DNA from: Candidatus Gastranaerophilales bacterium
GTDB taxonomy: Bacteria; Cyanobacteriota; Vampirovibrionia; Gastranaerophilales; Gastranaerophilaceae
DNA length: 38,862 nucleotides
Assembly: GCA_947585605.1 (NCBI GenBank)
Contig: CANPXC010000002.1
Coordinates: forward strand, 1-38,862
Reading direction: 5' to 3'
The notes below the pieces were generated by a model. The model did not search any database and had not been told where the DNA came from. It worked only from the letters and a program-made list of their open reading frames with translations. This document shows, in pieces, positions 8,841 to 17,058 of the stretch. The translations under genes were made by a program, and so were the position numbers. Within the stretch, counting starts at the first letter, position 1, and every line of letters begins with the position of its first letter.

Positions 8841-8988
8841 AAAACAAATAACCGCTATTTTTAAGGCAATTTTTGATTTATATTTACAAAATAAATATAA
8901 CTTTAAATACGATATTGTTAACAGCCTTGAAACTATTACGGACTCCGGTTTAGATATTCTGTTCAGGATTACAAAATCAATGAAATAA
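8841..8988 (+). pseudogene. Remnant: 3' end of an unidentified gene
   Basis: A reading frame of about 49 codons without a start codon ends at TAA 8986-8988 and has protein-like composition (DLYLQNKYNFKYDIVNSLE, then SGLDILFRITKSMK). A stop lies immediately upstream and no ATG or ribosome-binding site opens it. It looks like the surviving C-terminus of a deleted gene between the SGNH-like and TPR genes. I cannot name the parent family, and a chance open frame is possible. Confidence 0.35.
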
Positions 8989-8990
8989 AC

Positions 8991-10400
8991 TTATTTCCCG
9001 AAAAGCTTCATGATTTTATCAATAAATCCTTCCTCCGTATTAACCGCAGATGAAGATGAAGTATCCATTTTGGCTAATTTTTCTTTTAATTTTTCCGTAT
9101 CGGGTGAGAGTGGAGCTTTTGCCAAGTACTTTTCATAAGCTTCTTTTGCACTTGATAAATCTTTTACTTTTTCATAAGCGAAGCCCATTTTATTATAAAT
9201 TTCATAATCCGTTATGCCGGCTTTTACTGCTTTTTCGTAGTATTCAAGCGCACTTTTAAATTCATACATATCAGCATAAACATCGCCTAAACCTTTAAGA
9301 GCGAATGTATTATCAGGTTCTTGGCGGACAAGTTTTTCATAAAATTCCATTAAGCTTGTTTTATCGCCGGAAGCTTCATTTATTTTTATTATTTCTTTTA
9401 CGGCACCGCTTTTAGATGGGTCTTGCCTGTGGGCATTAAGATATTCAGCAAGTGCAAGTTCATAGTCCTGTTTAAATGAATAACACTTACCCATATTGTA
9501 ATGATAGCCGTATACATCATTTTTAGCGTCGCAAACCAAGGCTCGCATTTGAAATACCAGCGGATTTTGCGGTGACAGCTTTTCAAACTTATCTATATTT
9601 TCACTGCATTTTTCCATATCCTGCGTATTAAAATAATACTCTGCCATTAAAGCAAAATAATTTGCGTTGGTTTCATCTTTATATTGGTTTAAAAACGCGA
9701 AAGCATTATCATTATCACCTTTCATCAGATATGCTTTTATTTTTGTATACTCACTTCTGGCATTTTCAAGCGCTTTATCATATTGCCCCTCTTTAATATA
9801 AAGCCCCGATAAATATTCACCCAATTCATCCGCATCGGGAAATGCCTTAACACCTCTTTCAAGAGTATTTATTGCACTGTAACGGTCGCCCATTTCGCAA
9901 TATAAATCAGCCAGCTTATAATATATTGCCATGTCATCTTTATGCTCAAGTATTCTGAAATATTCATCAATTGCATTTTGATTTTTGCCAAGAAATTCAT
10001 AAGCTTTGGCAAGTAAAAATCTCGCATTTATAATATCCGCTTCCTCCGCGGTAGAATTAATAGCTTTTTTATAATCATCCACGGATTGAGAAACCTGTTC
10101 ATTTAAAATTTTATATTTTGCTCTGGTAATATAATATTTATAATTGTCTTTGCCGTTATATATATCCAATAACTCCGAATAACCGACCAAAGAATTGGGG
10201 TTAACAACAACTAATTCTTCCCAATACTTTGCGGCTTCTTCATTCAGTTCGAGAGTTTTAGCCAAAAGCGCTATTTTTTCAAGATATTCCGCATCATCTT
10301 TTAACTTTTCATACGAATTTTTTAAGAGTTCATAAGCTCTTTCATATTGTTCTTCATCCGCTAACATTTGCGCTTGTGCTAAAATTCCTGACGTACTCAT
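8991..10400 (-). CDS. Tetratricopeptide-repeat protein
   Basis: The ORF-track start at 10451 is probably too long: AGAGG precedes the ATG at 10400 (MSTSGILAQAQML), giving 469 residues. Nearly the whole protein is built of TPR units; clear examples are AIDEYFRILEHKDDMAIYYK, FALKGLGDVYADMYEFKSAL and EYYEKAVKAGITDYEIYNKM, with the usual small residues at TPR positions 8 and 20. There is no signal peptide or membrane segment, so it should be a cytoplasmic scaffold. A short low-complexity Ser stretch (DTSSSSA) leads to a C-terminal helix. No catalytic domain is attached, and neighbours give no clear partner, so a specific role cannot be assigned. Confidence 0.88.
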   Translation of the reverse strand: MSTSGILAQAQMLADEEQYERAYELLKNSYEKLKDDAEYLEKIALLAKTLELNEEAAKYWEELVVVNPNSLVGYSELLDIYNGKDNYKYYITRAKYKILNEQVSQSVDDYKKAINSTAEEADIINARFLLAKAYEFLGKNQNAIDEYFRILEHKDDMAIYYKLADLYCEMGDRYSAINTLERGVKAFPDADELGEYLSGLYIKEGQYDKALENARSEYTKIKAYLMKGDNDNAFAFLNQYKDETNANYFALMAEYYFNTQDMEKCSENIDKFEKLSPQNPLVFQMRALVCDAKNDVYGYHYNMGKCYSFKQDYELALAEYLNAHRQDPSKSGAVKEIIKINEASGDKTSLMEFYEKLVRQEPDNTFALKGLGDVYADMYEFKSALEYYEKAVKAGITDYEIYNKMGFAYEKVKDLSSAKEAYEKYLAKAPLSPDTEKLKEKLAKMDTSSSSAVNTEEGFIDKIMKLFGK

Positions 10401-10639
10401 TATTTTTCCTCTATCCCTATCGATAAAACTATTATATAACATAAATATCAAAATTTAATTATTATCCCAATAACGCCTTACTGTCTTATTTTTAACACGT
10501 ACATACTGCTTTTATAGGATTCTTTCAAATTAAAAAATAAATTTATTCATAATTATGTATGATTTAAAAACTTATTTGTACTGATAAGATTAACCTATAT
10601 TCCTTGGAAAAAACGATGATACACATATCCCTAATCTAC

Positions 10640-10666
10640 AGCTATGATTAAATCATAGCTTTTTTC
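10640..10666 (+). terminator. Intrinsic terminator pointing right, without a visible upstream gene
   Basis: AGCTATGATT-A-AATCATAGCT stem directly followed by six T on the plus strand. On the minus strand the stem is not followed by a T-run, so it does not suit the converging glycosyltransferase gene, whose stop lies within it. See findings. Confidence 0.65.
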
Positions 10667-12131
10667 TTTTATTTGCGGATTTCCTGTTTTTATCCCAAAT
10701 TATCTCAGGATTTGCAACTTTTTTATATATTTTAAAAGCCTCGCCTTCGCGCGCAATAAAAAGTATTTTATCATCGGAAGCAAAAATTTCTTCATATCCC
10801 AATTCTTTAAATAATGCCGCATTTTCCTGAACTATATAATATTTGGCTTCTTGCGGAAAATCAGACTTTAATTTTGGATTATTTCTGTCAAAATTAAAAT
10901 ACGTTATATAACGATTTTCATCCCAATAATACAATTTTTTATCGGGCAGATAAGCACTTATAGGCGAAAAAGCTTGAAATCCTTTTACAATAAATACTTT
11001 TTCATCATTTAAATTTTTTCGAATAAATTGTGCAACCTGCTTACAGCCTGAAAACTTATATCTGATATCCTCATTCAAAGCGAACACTCCGAGAATAAAA
11101 CTTACGGCAAATAAAGTATAAAATGCTATTTTTAACGGTTTATAATTTTGTTTTACCTCGATTAAAAATATCCAATAACAAAAAATCAAAATTAAAAGAA
11201 GCAAAAAACTTTTTTGATATGAAATACCGCCAAACCATACTTTGGCGAAAATATATAAAAAATAAACTAAATTTAAACCAAAAATTAATGCTGATTTTTT
11301 ACTGTATTTAAAGAATGAATAAAGAATAACAATTATTCCGCCATAAAACAGCAAAAAATTTATCTCACCTGAAAACTTAAAAACAGGATAAAAATAGTTA
11401 TAGCAAAAATCATTCAAGGTCACAAAAAGCGTAAAATGGTGCTGACTATACCCATATACTGCCATATTTTTTTGGTTCATTCCGAAAAAAGAAAAAGCTA
11501 AAAAAGCATAATTTAAAAGTAATAGCACAAATAATATTACTGATTTTATTTTTTCATTTTTATTTTTTAATTTGAATTTACCCGCCTCTTCAAGAAAAAA
11601 CATGCCTGCGAGTAATAAAGTAAAAACGAGCATTAAAAGGTGTGTCTGAGATAACAGTATAATACAAAATAAATATAAAACCGGGTATTTTGAGCGATTT
11701 GGATATAAATATGCCGTCAGGAATACAAGAATAGGGATTAAAGAATAATTTCTGGCAATAACAGGCAAGTAAAAGCACATGCCGGCACTAAATACAATAA
11801 GGAACTTTTGAATTAAATTAAACGGTGATTTAAGTACAAAAAATACAACAGAAGCGAACACCAAAACAAAGCTTGCTATTTGCATGGAGAAAACAGGTAA
11901 TCCGAATTTTGCAAACGGGTAAATTAATAAATACCAGAGCATAGGGTGTCCTTCGTATCTTGCAGCGGTATATAACATCGGGAAATCCAAATCTCTTACA
12001 AGACACCAAGCTTGTGCTTCATCGCGCCATATTTCATGATTAAAAACTGTTATTAAAACAATACAAAAGTACAGTGCAATAATAAATATATTTATATTTT
12101 TTTCGGTAAAAAATTTTTTAATATTATCCAT
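10653..12131 (-). CDS. Multi-pass GT-C type glycosyltransferase-like membrane protein
   Basis: The longest frame opens at a TTG (12146); the ATG five codons later (MDNIKKFFTEKN) is a more usual start, giving 492 residues. Neither has a clear ribosome-binding site. About ten hydrophobic segments are visible (FIIALYFCIVLITVF, FLIVFSAGMCFYLPVI, LLLLILIFCYWIFLI and others). Just after the first helix lies HEIWRDEAQAW, like the acidic first-loop motif of GT39/PMT/ArnT-type enzymes that use polyprenyl-phosphate sugars, followed by EGHPMLWYLLIYP. The soluble C-terminal part (about 370-490) would face the periplasm. Lipid-linked sugar transfer to a surface glycan or protein is inferred from the fold class; the sugar is unknown. 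Confidence 0.72.
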   Translation of the reverse strand: MDNIKKFFTEKNINIFIIALYFCIVLITVFNHEIWRDEAQAWCLVRDLDFPMLYTAARYEGHPMLWYLLIYPFAKFGLPVFSMQIASFVLVFASVVFFVLKSPFNLIQKFLIVFSAGMCFYLPVIARNYSLIPILVFLTAYLYPNRSKYPVLYLFCIILLSQTHLLMLVFTLLLAGMFFLEEAGKFKLKNKNEKIKSVILFVLLLLNYAFLAFSFFGMNQKNMAVYGYSQHHFTLFVTLNDFCYNYFYPVFKFSGEINFLLFYGGIIVILYSFFKYSKKSALIFGLNLVYFLYIFAKVWFGGISYQKSFLLLLILIFCYWIFLIEVKQNYKPLKIAFYTLFAVSFILGVFALNEDIRYKFSGCKQVAQFIRKNLNDEKVFIVKGFQAFSPISAYLPDKKLYYWDENRYITYFNFDRNNPKLKSDFPQEAKYYIVQENAALFKELGYEEIFASDDKILFIAREGEAFKIYKKVANPEIIWDKNRKSANKRKKL

Positions 12132-12201
12132 AAAAATATAATACAATAATTCGGATAATTAGTTTTTTTGTAACACTTTGTAAGCTGAAATGTAATACTA
12201 C

Positions 12202-12230
12202 TTGTAATAGAGGCATATTTTTAATATTCT
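12202..12230 (+). promoter_or_regulatory. Candidate promoter for the AGCS transporter
   Basis: TTGTAA and TATTCT are separated by 17 bases, about 50 bases ahead of the start codon. Four TGTAA words begin at 12169, 12179, 12191 and 12203, the last overlapping the -35, at 10-12 base spacing; these could be activator half-sites (see findings). Confidence 0.4.
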
Positions 12231-12281
12231 TGTAAAGAATAAACGCCGAAGAATATCAGAGCGAATAGAAGGTTGGAATAA

Positions 12282-13808
12282 ATGCGCATATTATTATTTT
12301 GTATACTGAGCTTGTTTTTTTCTGCTCAAAAAGCGAATGCATTTAACATAGATGACAGTATAGAAAAATATTTTGCGCCGTTTTCCGATAAATTTTCAAA
12401 TTTTATATTTGCGCCCGTTGAAATTTTAGGCGCACAAGTGCCTGTTTTAATTTTCCTTATGATTGCAGCGAGTATATTTTGTACATTTTACTTACGCTGT
12501 ATAGGTATATGGGGATTTAAACACTCATTGTATCAAATATTTCACAAAAAAGATACGGAAGGACATAAAGGTGAAGTATCATCACTCGGCGCATTAGCGA
12601 CTGCATTATCAGGTACAATAGGGCTTGGTAATATTGCAGGCGTGGCAATAGCAATATCAATAGGCGGGCCGGGAGCAATGTTTTGGATGTGCATGGGTGC
12701 AATATTCGGAATGGCGCTTAAATTTTGCGAAGTAACTCTGTCTTTAAAATACAGAACATTCAATCAAGACGGCAGTGTATCAGGCGGCCCGATGTTCTAT
12801 ATTGAAAAAGGATTTGCGAAAAAAGGATTTCATAAACTCGGAAAAACACTGGCATACATCTTTGCTATTGCTTGCATTCCCGCGACAGTCGGCGGAGGCT
12901 GTATGCTTCAAACAAATCAAGCCGCACAACAGTTTGTTGTTATAACGGGCGGAGAAAACAGCTTTTTTGCAAATCATACTTGGATTTTCGGATTTTTTGT
13001 AGCGTTTTTGGTAGCTCTTGTTATTGTCGGAGGTATAAAAAGTATAGCAAACGTAACATCAAAAGTAGTTCCTGTTATGTGTATCGTATATTTAACCGCT
13101 TGTTTGATAATTATCGGTGTACATTTTACTCAAATACCGCACGCGGTATATACAATATTGCACGAGGCATTCTTCCCGAAAGCCGTTGCAGGCGGAGTAA
13201 TCGGTTCCGTTATTATAGGTTTAAGACGTTCTATCCAATCAAATGAAGCGGGAATAGGTTCTTCCCCAATTGCATACGCAGCCGTTAAAACCAATGAACC
13301 TGTTTCTCAAGGCTTTGTTTCCATGCTTGAACCTTTTTTGGATACTGTTATAGTATGCTCCATGACAGCATTTGTAATTGTTTTAACAGGAGAGTACTTA
13401 AAATATACTGACGGAATATCGGGGGTCGAGCTTACAAGCAGTGCTTTCCAAAGTGTAATCTCATTCTTCCCGTACATTCTTGCGGTTGTTATTATTTTAT
13501 TTGCACTTTCAACAATACTTTCATGGGCATATTACGGTCAAAAAGCATGGACTTTTCTAGTCGGTGAAGGTGATAAAAGAGTAAAATTATACCAGTTTAT
13601 ATTTTGCCTTTTTATTATTATAGGTTCATCAATGAACATTAAAAGTGTTATTGATTTCACGGACGCTACATACTTAGTAATGGCAGCACCAAACCTTATT
13701 GCAATATTTGTTCTGTTAAAAGATATTAAAGAAGAATTAATTGAATATTGCAAAAGACATAATTTAATTTTTAAAATGAATAAAGTTTGGTTTAAAAATG
13801 AGCAATGA
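12282..13808 (+). CDS. AGCS-family sodium:alanine/glycine symporter
   Basis: A 508-residue multi-pass inner-membrane transporter that imports alanine or glycine with Na+. The ATG follows an AAGG-containing ribosome-binding site (GAAGGTTGG). The N-terminus has a hydrophobic leader ending in AQKANA, possibly a cleaved signal. The family core is plain: SSLGALATALSGTIGLGNIA (about 95-115), then AISIGGPGAMFWMW-like loop, CEVTLSLKYR, and RRSIQSNEAGIGSSPIAYA (about 310-330), which is the conserved AGCS segment. Length is normal for the family. The last codons overlap the start of the downstream APC permease by 11 bases, so the two transporters are translationally coupled. Substrate specificity between Ala, Gly and Gln cannot be told from the sequence. 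Confidence 0.93.
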   Translation: MRILLFCILSLFFSAQKANAFNIDDSIEKYFAPFSDKFSNFIFAPVEILGAQVPVLIFLMIAASIFCTFYLRCIGIWGFKHSLYQIFHKKDTEGHKGEVSSLGALATALSGTIGLGNIAGVAIAISIGGPGAMFWMCMGAIFGMALKFCEVTLSLKYRTFNQDGSVSGGPMFYIEKGFAKKGFHKLGKTLAYIFAIACIPATVGGGCMLQTNQAAQQFVVITGGENSFFANHTWIFGFFVAFLVALVIVGGIKSIANVTSKVVPVMCIVYLTACLIIIGVHFTQIPHAVYTILHEAFFPKAVAGGVIGSVIIGLRRSIQSNEAGIGSSPIAYAAVKTNEPVSQGFVSMLEPFLDTVIVCSMTAFVIVLTGEYLKYTDGISGVELTSSAFQSVISFFPYILAVVIILFALSTILSWAYYGQKAWTFLVGEGDKRVKLYQFIFCLFIIIGSSMNIKSVIDFTDATYLVMAAPNLIAIFVLLKDIKEELIEYCKRHNLIFKMNKVWFKNEQ

Positions 13809-15180
13809 TTTAAAAAGAACTTTAAATTTAAAAGATTCAATATCCGTAGTAGTCGGTTCAATGATAGGCTGCGGAATATTTATAGTATCTGCCGATATAG
13901 CAAGACAGGTAAATAATGCTTGGTTTCTTATATTAGTATGGATTATAGCGGGACTATTTTCACTTTCAGGCGCCATTGCCTATGCTGAACCGGTTTTAAA
14001 TATAAAAGAAGACGGCGGACAATATATTTTTCTAAAAAAAATGTTTAATGACTTAACTGCTTTTTTATACGGCTGGTCGCTTCTTCTGGTTATACAAACC
14101 GCAACTATTGCCGCTGTTTGTATTGCTGTCGGAAAATTTTTAGGAATTTTATTCCCGTTTATTAGTTCAAATAATTACGTTATTGATTTTCCGCTGATTA
14201 AAATTTCAACACAACAATCAACAGCTTTTTTAATATGTATTTTGCTCACATATATTAATTCCAGAGGAGTAAAATACGGAGTATTAACTCAAAATATTTT
14301 CACCGTGACAAAAGTACTTTCCATTGCAGGGATTATAGTATTCGGATTATTTTTAGGCTGCAGCAGTGATATAATAAGCAATAATTTTATAGGGCAACTT
14401 TCTATTGCCGACTTTACCCTTTCAAATGCCAAAATCATTTCAGCAGCTACCGTGGGAGCTATATTTGCGATGGTTACCTGGAATAACATAACATTTATTT
14501 CCGCGGAGGTTAAAGAGCCGGAAAAGAATATTCCGCTTGCACTTTTGTACGGCGTTATCATAGTTATGATAATTTACCTGTTTATAAATGTGCTTTATGT
14601 ATTTTCAATCCCTATAGAACAAATAAAAACAGCGCCGGAGGATATAGTTCCGGTAGTTTTAATGCGCAAAATAACGGGAAGTTTAGGCGAAATAATCACG
14701 GCGGTTATAATATTGATTTCGGCATGCGGAAGTGCAAACGGACTTATAATGACAGGTGCCAGAGTTTACTATCAAATGGCAAGAGATAATTTATTATTTA
14801 ATTGGCTGGGGATAATTAATAAAAAAACAAATGTTCCCGTAAATTCATTACTGCTGCAATGTTTATGGGCGGGAGTATTTATATTATTCTGCGGAAACTA
14901 TACAGAGTTATTGGATTACGTAATATACGCGGCACTTATATTTTATGTACTAACGGCGATAGGGATATTTGTATACAGATATAAATATAAACAAAGTATT
15001 CAAAACAAAGTCAATAGCGCGTTTGGAATATTTTTTATAGCCGTGGGGAGTTTTATTATCTATTCTTTAACCATATATAAATTTGCAAGTTCAATGAAAA
15101 CGCTGTTAATCATTGCAACGGGCATTCCGATTTATATAGTCTGGAAAAAGTATAAATTACAAAAAACTTGTACAAAATAA
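13798..15180 (+). CDS. APC-superfamily amino-acid permease
   Basis: A 460-residue permease with about twelve hydrophobic segments. The N-terminal SVVVGSMIGCGIFIVSADIA matches the GxxIGxGIF motif of helix 1 in amino-acid/polyamine/organocation transporters, and TWNNITFISAEVKEPEKNIP matches the conserved helix 6 to loop region. It starts inside the end of the AGCS gene (ATG overlapping by 11 bases), so the pair forms a coupled operon for amino-acid uptake or exchange. The subgroup resembles L-type/serine-threonine exchanger permeases in layout, but the substrate is not decidable. Full length, no disruption. Confidence 0.9.
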   Translation: MSNDLKRTLNLKDSISVVVGSMIGCGIFIVSADIARQVNNAWFLILVWIIAGLFSLSGAIAYAEPVLNIKEDGGQYIFLKKMFNDLTAFLYGWSLLLVIQTATIAAVCIAVGKFLGILFPFISSNNYVIDFPLIKISTQQSTAFLICILLTYINSRGVKYGVLTQNIFTVTKVLSIAGIIVFGLFLGCSSDIISNNFIGQLSIADFTLSNAKIISAATVGAIFAMVTWNNITFISAEVKEPEKNIPLALLYGVIIVMIIYLFINVLYVFSIPIEQIKTAPEDIVPVVLMRKITGSLGEIITAVIILISACGSANGLIMTGARVYYQMARDNLLFNWLGIINKKTNVPVNSLLLQCLWAGVFILFCGNYTELLDYVIYAALIFYVLTAIGIFVYRYKYKQSIQNKVNSAFGIFFIAVGSFIIYSLTIYKFASSMKTLLIIATGIPIYIVWKKYKLQKTCTK

Positions 15181-15230
15181 GACAAAAATGTTATCATATT
15201 TCCGATAACTATTATTTAAATGAGGTTAAT

Positions 15231-16307
15231 ATGATAATTGATGACTTATTAAAAGAAGTAGTAAGCTACAAAGCCAGCGACTTACATATTTCCGCAGGGC
15301 TGCCTCCGGTTATAAGGGTGGACGGTAACTTACTCAGAACTAAGTATGAACCGTTTACTCCGCAGGGAGTAGAAGATTTATTATTCCCAATGCTCAATAA
15401 TGAACAGAGAAGAAACCTTGAACAAACCTGGGAACTTGATATGTCATACGGTATAGAAGGATTAGGACGTTTCAGGGTAAATATTTACAAGAATAAAGGT
15501 ACATACGCAGCTGCCTTCAGAACAATTACCAGTGTTATTCCTTCATTTGATACATTAGGATTATCTGAAACCGTAAGAAAAATAACAGAACGTCCGAGAG
15601 GATTAATTCTTGTAACAGGGCCTACGGGAAGCGGTAAATCAACAACACTGGCTTCGATGATTGACTATATAAATGAAACAAGAAGCGAACATATACTTAC
15701 GATTGAAGACCCTATCGAATTTGTACATAAATCAAAGAAAAGCGTAATTCACCAAAGAGAACTCGGTCAAGATACGCGTTCATTTGCAAATGCACTTAAA
15801 TCCTCATTAAGAGAAGACCCTGATATTATACTTGTCGGCGAAATGCGTGATATAGAAACAATAAGTTTGGCATTGACAGCAGCAGAAACCGGACACTTAG
15901 TTTTCGGAACACTGCATACATCATCAGCCAGCCAAACCGTTGACCGTATTATTGACGTATTTCCGGAAGGTCAGCAGCAGCAGATAAGAGTTCAGCTCGG
16001 CGGCTGTTTGGAAGGAGTATTTGCTCAAACATTATTACCAAGACTCCAGCCGGACGGTACTAAAAAAGGCCGTGTTATGGCGCAAGAAATTCTTATAAAA
16101 AATAATGCTGTTTCAAATATGATAAGGGAAGGGAAATCGGCACAATTATATTCCGCAATTCAAACAGGTGCGGGGGTAGGTATGCAAACACTTGAAACTG
16201 CATTAAGCGAACTTTATAAAAAAGGACTTGTAAGTGCTGACGATGCGCTCGCAAAATCACAAAGACCTGATGAATTAAGAAGATTAGCAGGGATTAATGC
16301 TTCATAA
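15231..16307 (+). CDS. pilT: Type IV pilus retraction ATPase PilT
   Basis: The ORF-track start at 15168 is too early; GAGG seven bases ahead of the ATG at 15231 gives MIIDDLLKEVVSYKASDLHI, the standard PilT N-terminus, and 358 residues. Motifs in order: N-terminal SDLHISAGLPPVIRVDG, Walker A GPTGSGKSTT (about 130), Asp box and Walker B SLREDPDIILVGEMRD (about 192-207), and His box GHLVFGTLHTSSA (about 221-233). The hexameric ATPase powers pilus retraction in twitching motility and DNA uptake. No other pilus genes are in the window. The C-terminus lacks the AIRNLIRE motif of classical PilT in exact form but has SNMIREGKSAQLYSAIQTG at that place. It converges on mlaE with a gap of six bases and no terminator. 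Confidence 0.95.
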   Translation: MIIDDLLKEVVSYKASDLHISAGLPPVIRVDGNLLRTKYEPFTPQGVEDLLFPMLNNEQRRNLEQTWELDMSYGIEGLGRFRVNIYKNKGTYAAAFRTITSVIPSFDTLGLSETVRKITERPRGLILVTGPTGSGKSTTLASMIDYINETRSEHILTIEDPIEFVHKSKKSVIHQRELGQDTRSFANALKSSLREDPDIILVGEMRDIETISLALTAAETGHLVFGTLHTSSASQTVDRIIDVFPEGQQQQIRVQLGGCLEGVFAQTLLPRLQPDGTKKGRVMAQEILIKNNAVSNMIREGKSAQLYSAIQTGAGVGMQTLETALSELYKKGLVSADDALAKSQRPDELRRLAGINAS

Positions 16308-16313
16308 TTCACA

Positions 16314-17048
16314 TTACACAACATAGAATAAAAATGTTATAATCAAATCCGCCATTAAAAGAAAAACAGTAGACTTAATGGCGGCTTTTGTTGTTGATAT
16401 ACCAACGCCTTTAGCTCCGCCATGGGTTTTATATCCTTGCGTAGCACAAATTAAAGGAATAATTACTCCGAATATAAAGCCTTTAAGAATACTTATATAT
16501 ATATCACGTGTATTTAACCACAGCCAAACAGAAGACATATAACGATTAGGATGAAGTCCTATAGCAAAATACGATACAATCATGCCGCCCAATATACCGA
16601 ATAATTCGGCTAAAATAACAACCATTGGAACAGTAAACGCACCTGCAATAATTCTTGGTGCAAAATAATAACCGACTGGGTCAACCTTCAATGTTTTAAT
16701 TGCATCTACCTGAGAAGTAACTTTCATATTGGCAATTTCCGCACTAATTGCAGTGCCTGCTCTTGCACTTATAGCGAGGGCCGCAAATCCCGGTGCTAAT
16801 TCACGAATTAATGCAACCGCCAAAAAACCGCCGACATAACTTTCTGCACCTGACATCAAAAATTGTTTTGAAATTTGGATTGCAATAACAGCTGCCGCTA
16901 TAAATACAATAGAAAGTGCGATGGGCAGTGAATCATAGCTAATCATTGCCGCTCTCGATAAAACGGAATCTTTTTTTAAATTCCCTTTGAGAATATATTT
17001 AACTGTTTGTATTAAATTTTCTATACACAGTCCTAAAAAACTAATCAT
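16314..17048 (-). CDS. mlaE: MlaE-family lipid-transport ABC permease
   Basis: A 244-residue inner-membrane permease of the MlaE/YrbE/TGD1 family, which works with an MCE-domain protein and an ATPase in phospholipid traffic between inner and outer membranes. The ATG follows AAGGAAAATTAA. Diagnostic sequence: ALIRELAPGFAALAISARAG (about 85-105), then TAISAEIANMKVTSQVDAIK, PVGYYFAPRIIAG and a C-terminal KGVGISTTKAAI. About five hydrophobic segments are visible. The gene starts ten bases after mutL ends and is most likely cotranscribed with it. The partner ATPase (mlaF) and MCE protein (mlaD) are not in the window. Its presence supports a diderm envelope. Confidence 0.92.
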   Translation of the reverse strand: MISFLGLCIENLIQTVKYILKGNLKKDSVLSRAAMISYDSLPIALSIVFIAAAVIAIQISKQFLMSGAESYVGGFLAVALIRELAPGFAALAISARAGTAISAEIANMKVTSQVDAIKTLKVDPVGYYFAPRIIAGAFTVPMVVILAELFGILGGMIVSYFAIGLHPNRYMSSVWLWLNTRDIYISILKGFIFGVIIPLICATQGYKTHGGAKGVGISTTKAAIKSTVFLLMADLIITFLFYVV

Positions 17049-17058
17049 TTAATTTTCC

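Noticed and set aside
12872-13246. 124-residue plus-strand ORF inside the AGCS gene
   Set aside because: Out-of-frame shadow of a clear transporter with basic, Ser/Tyr-rich nonsense composition.
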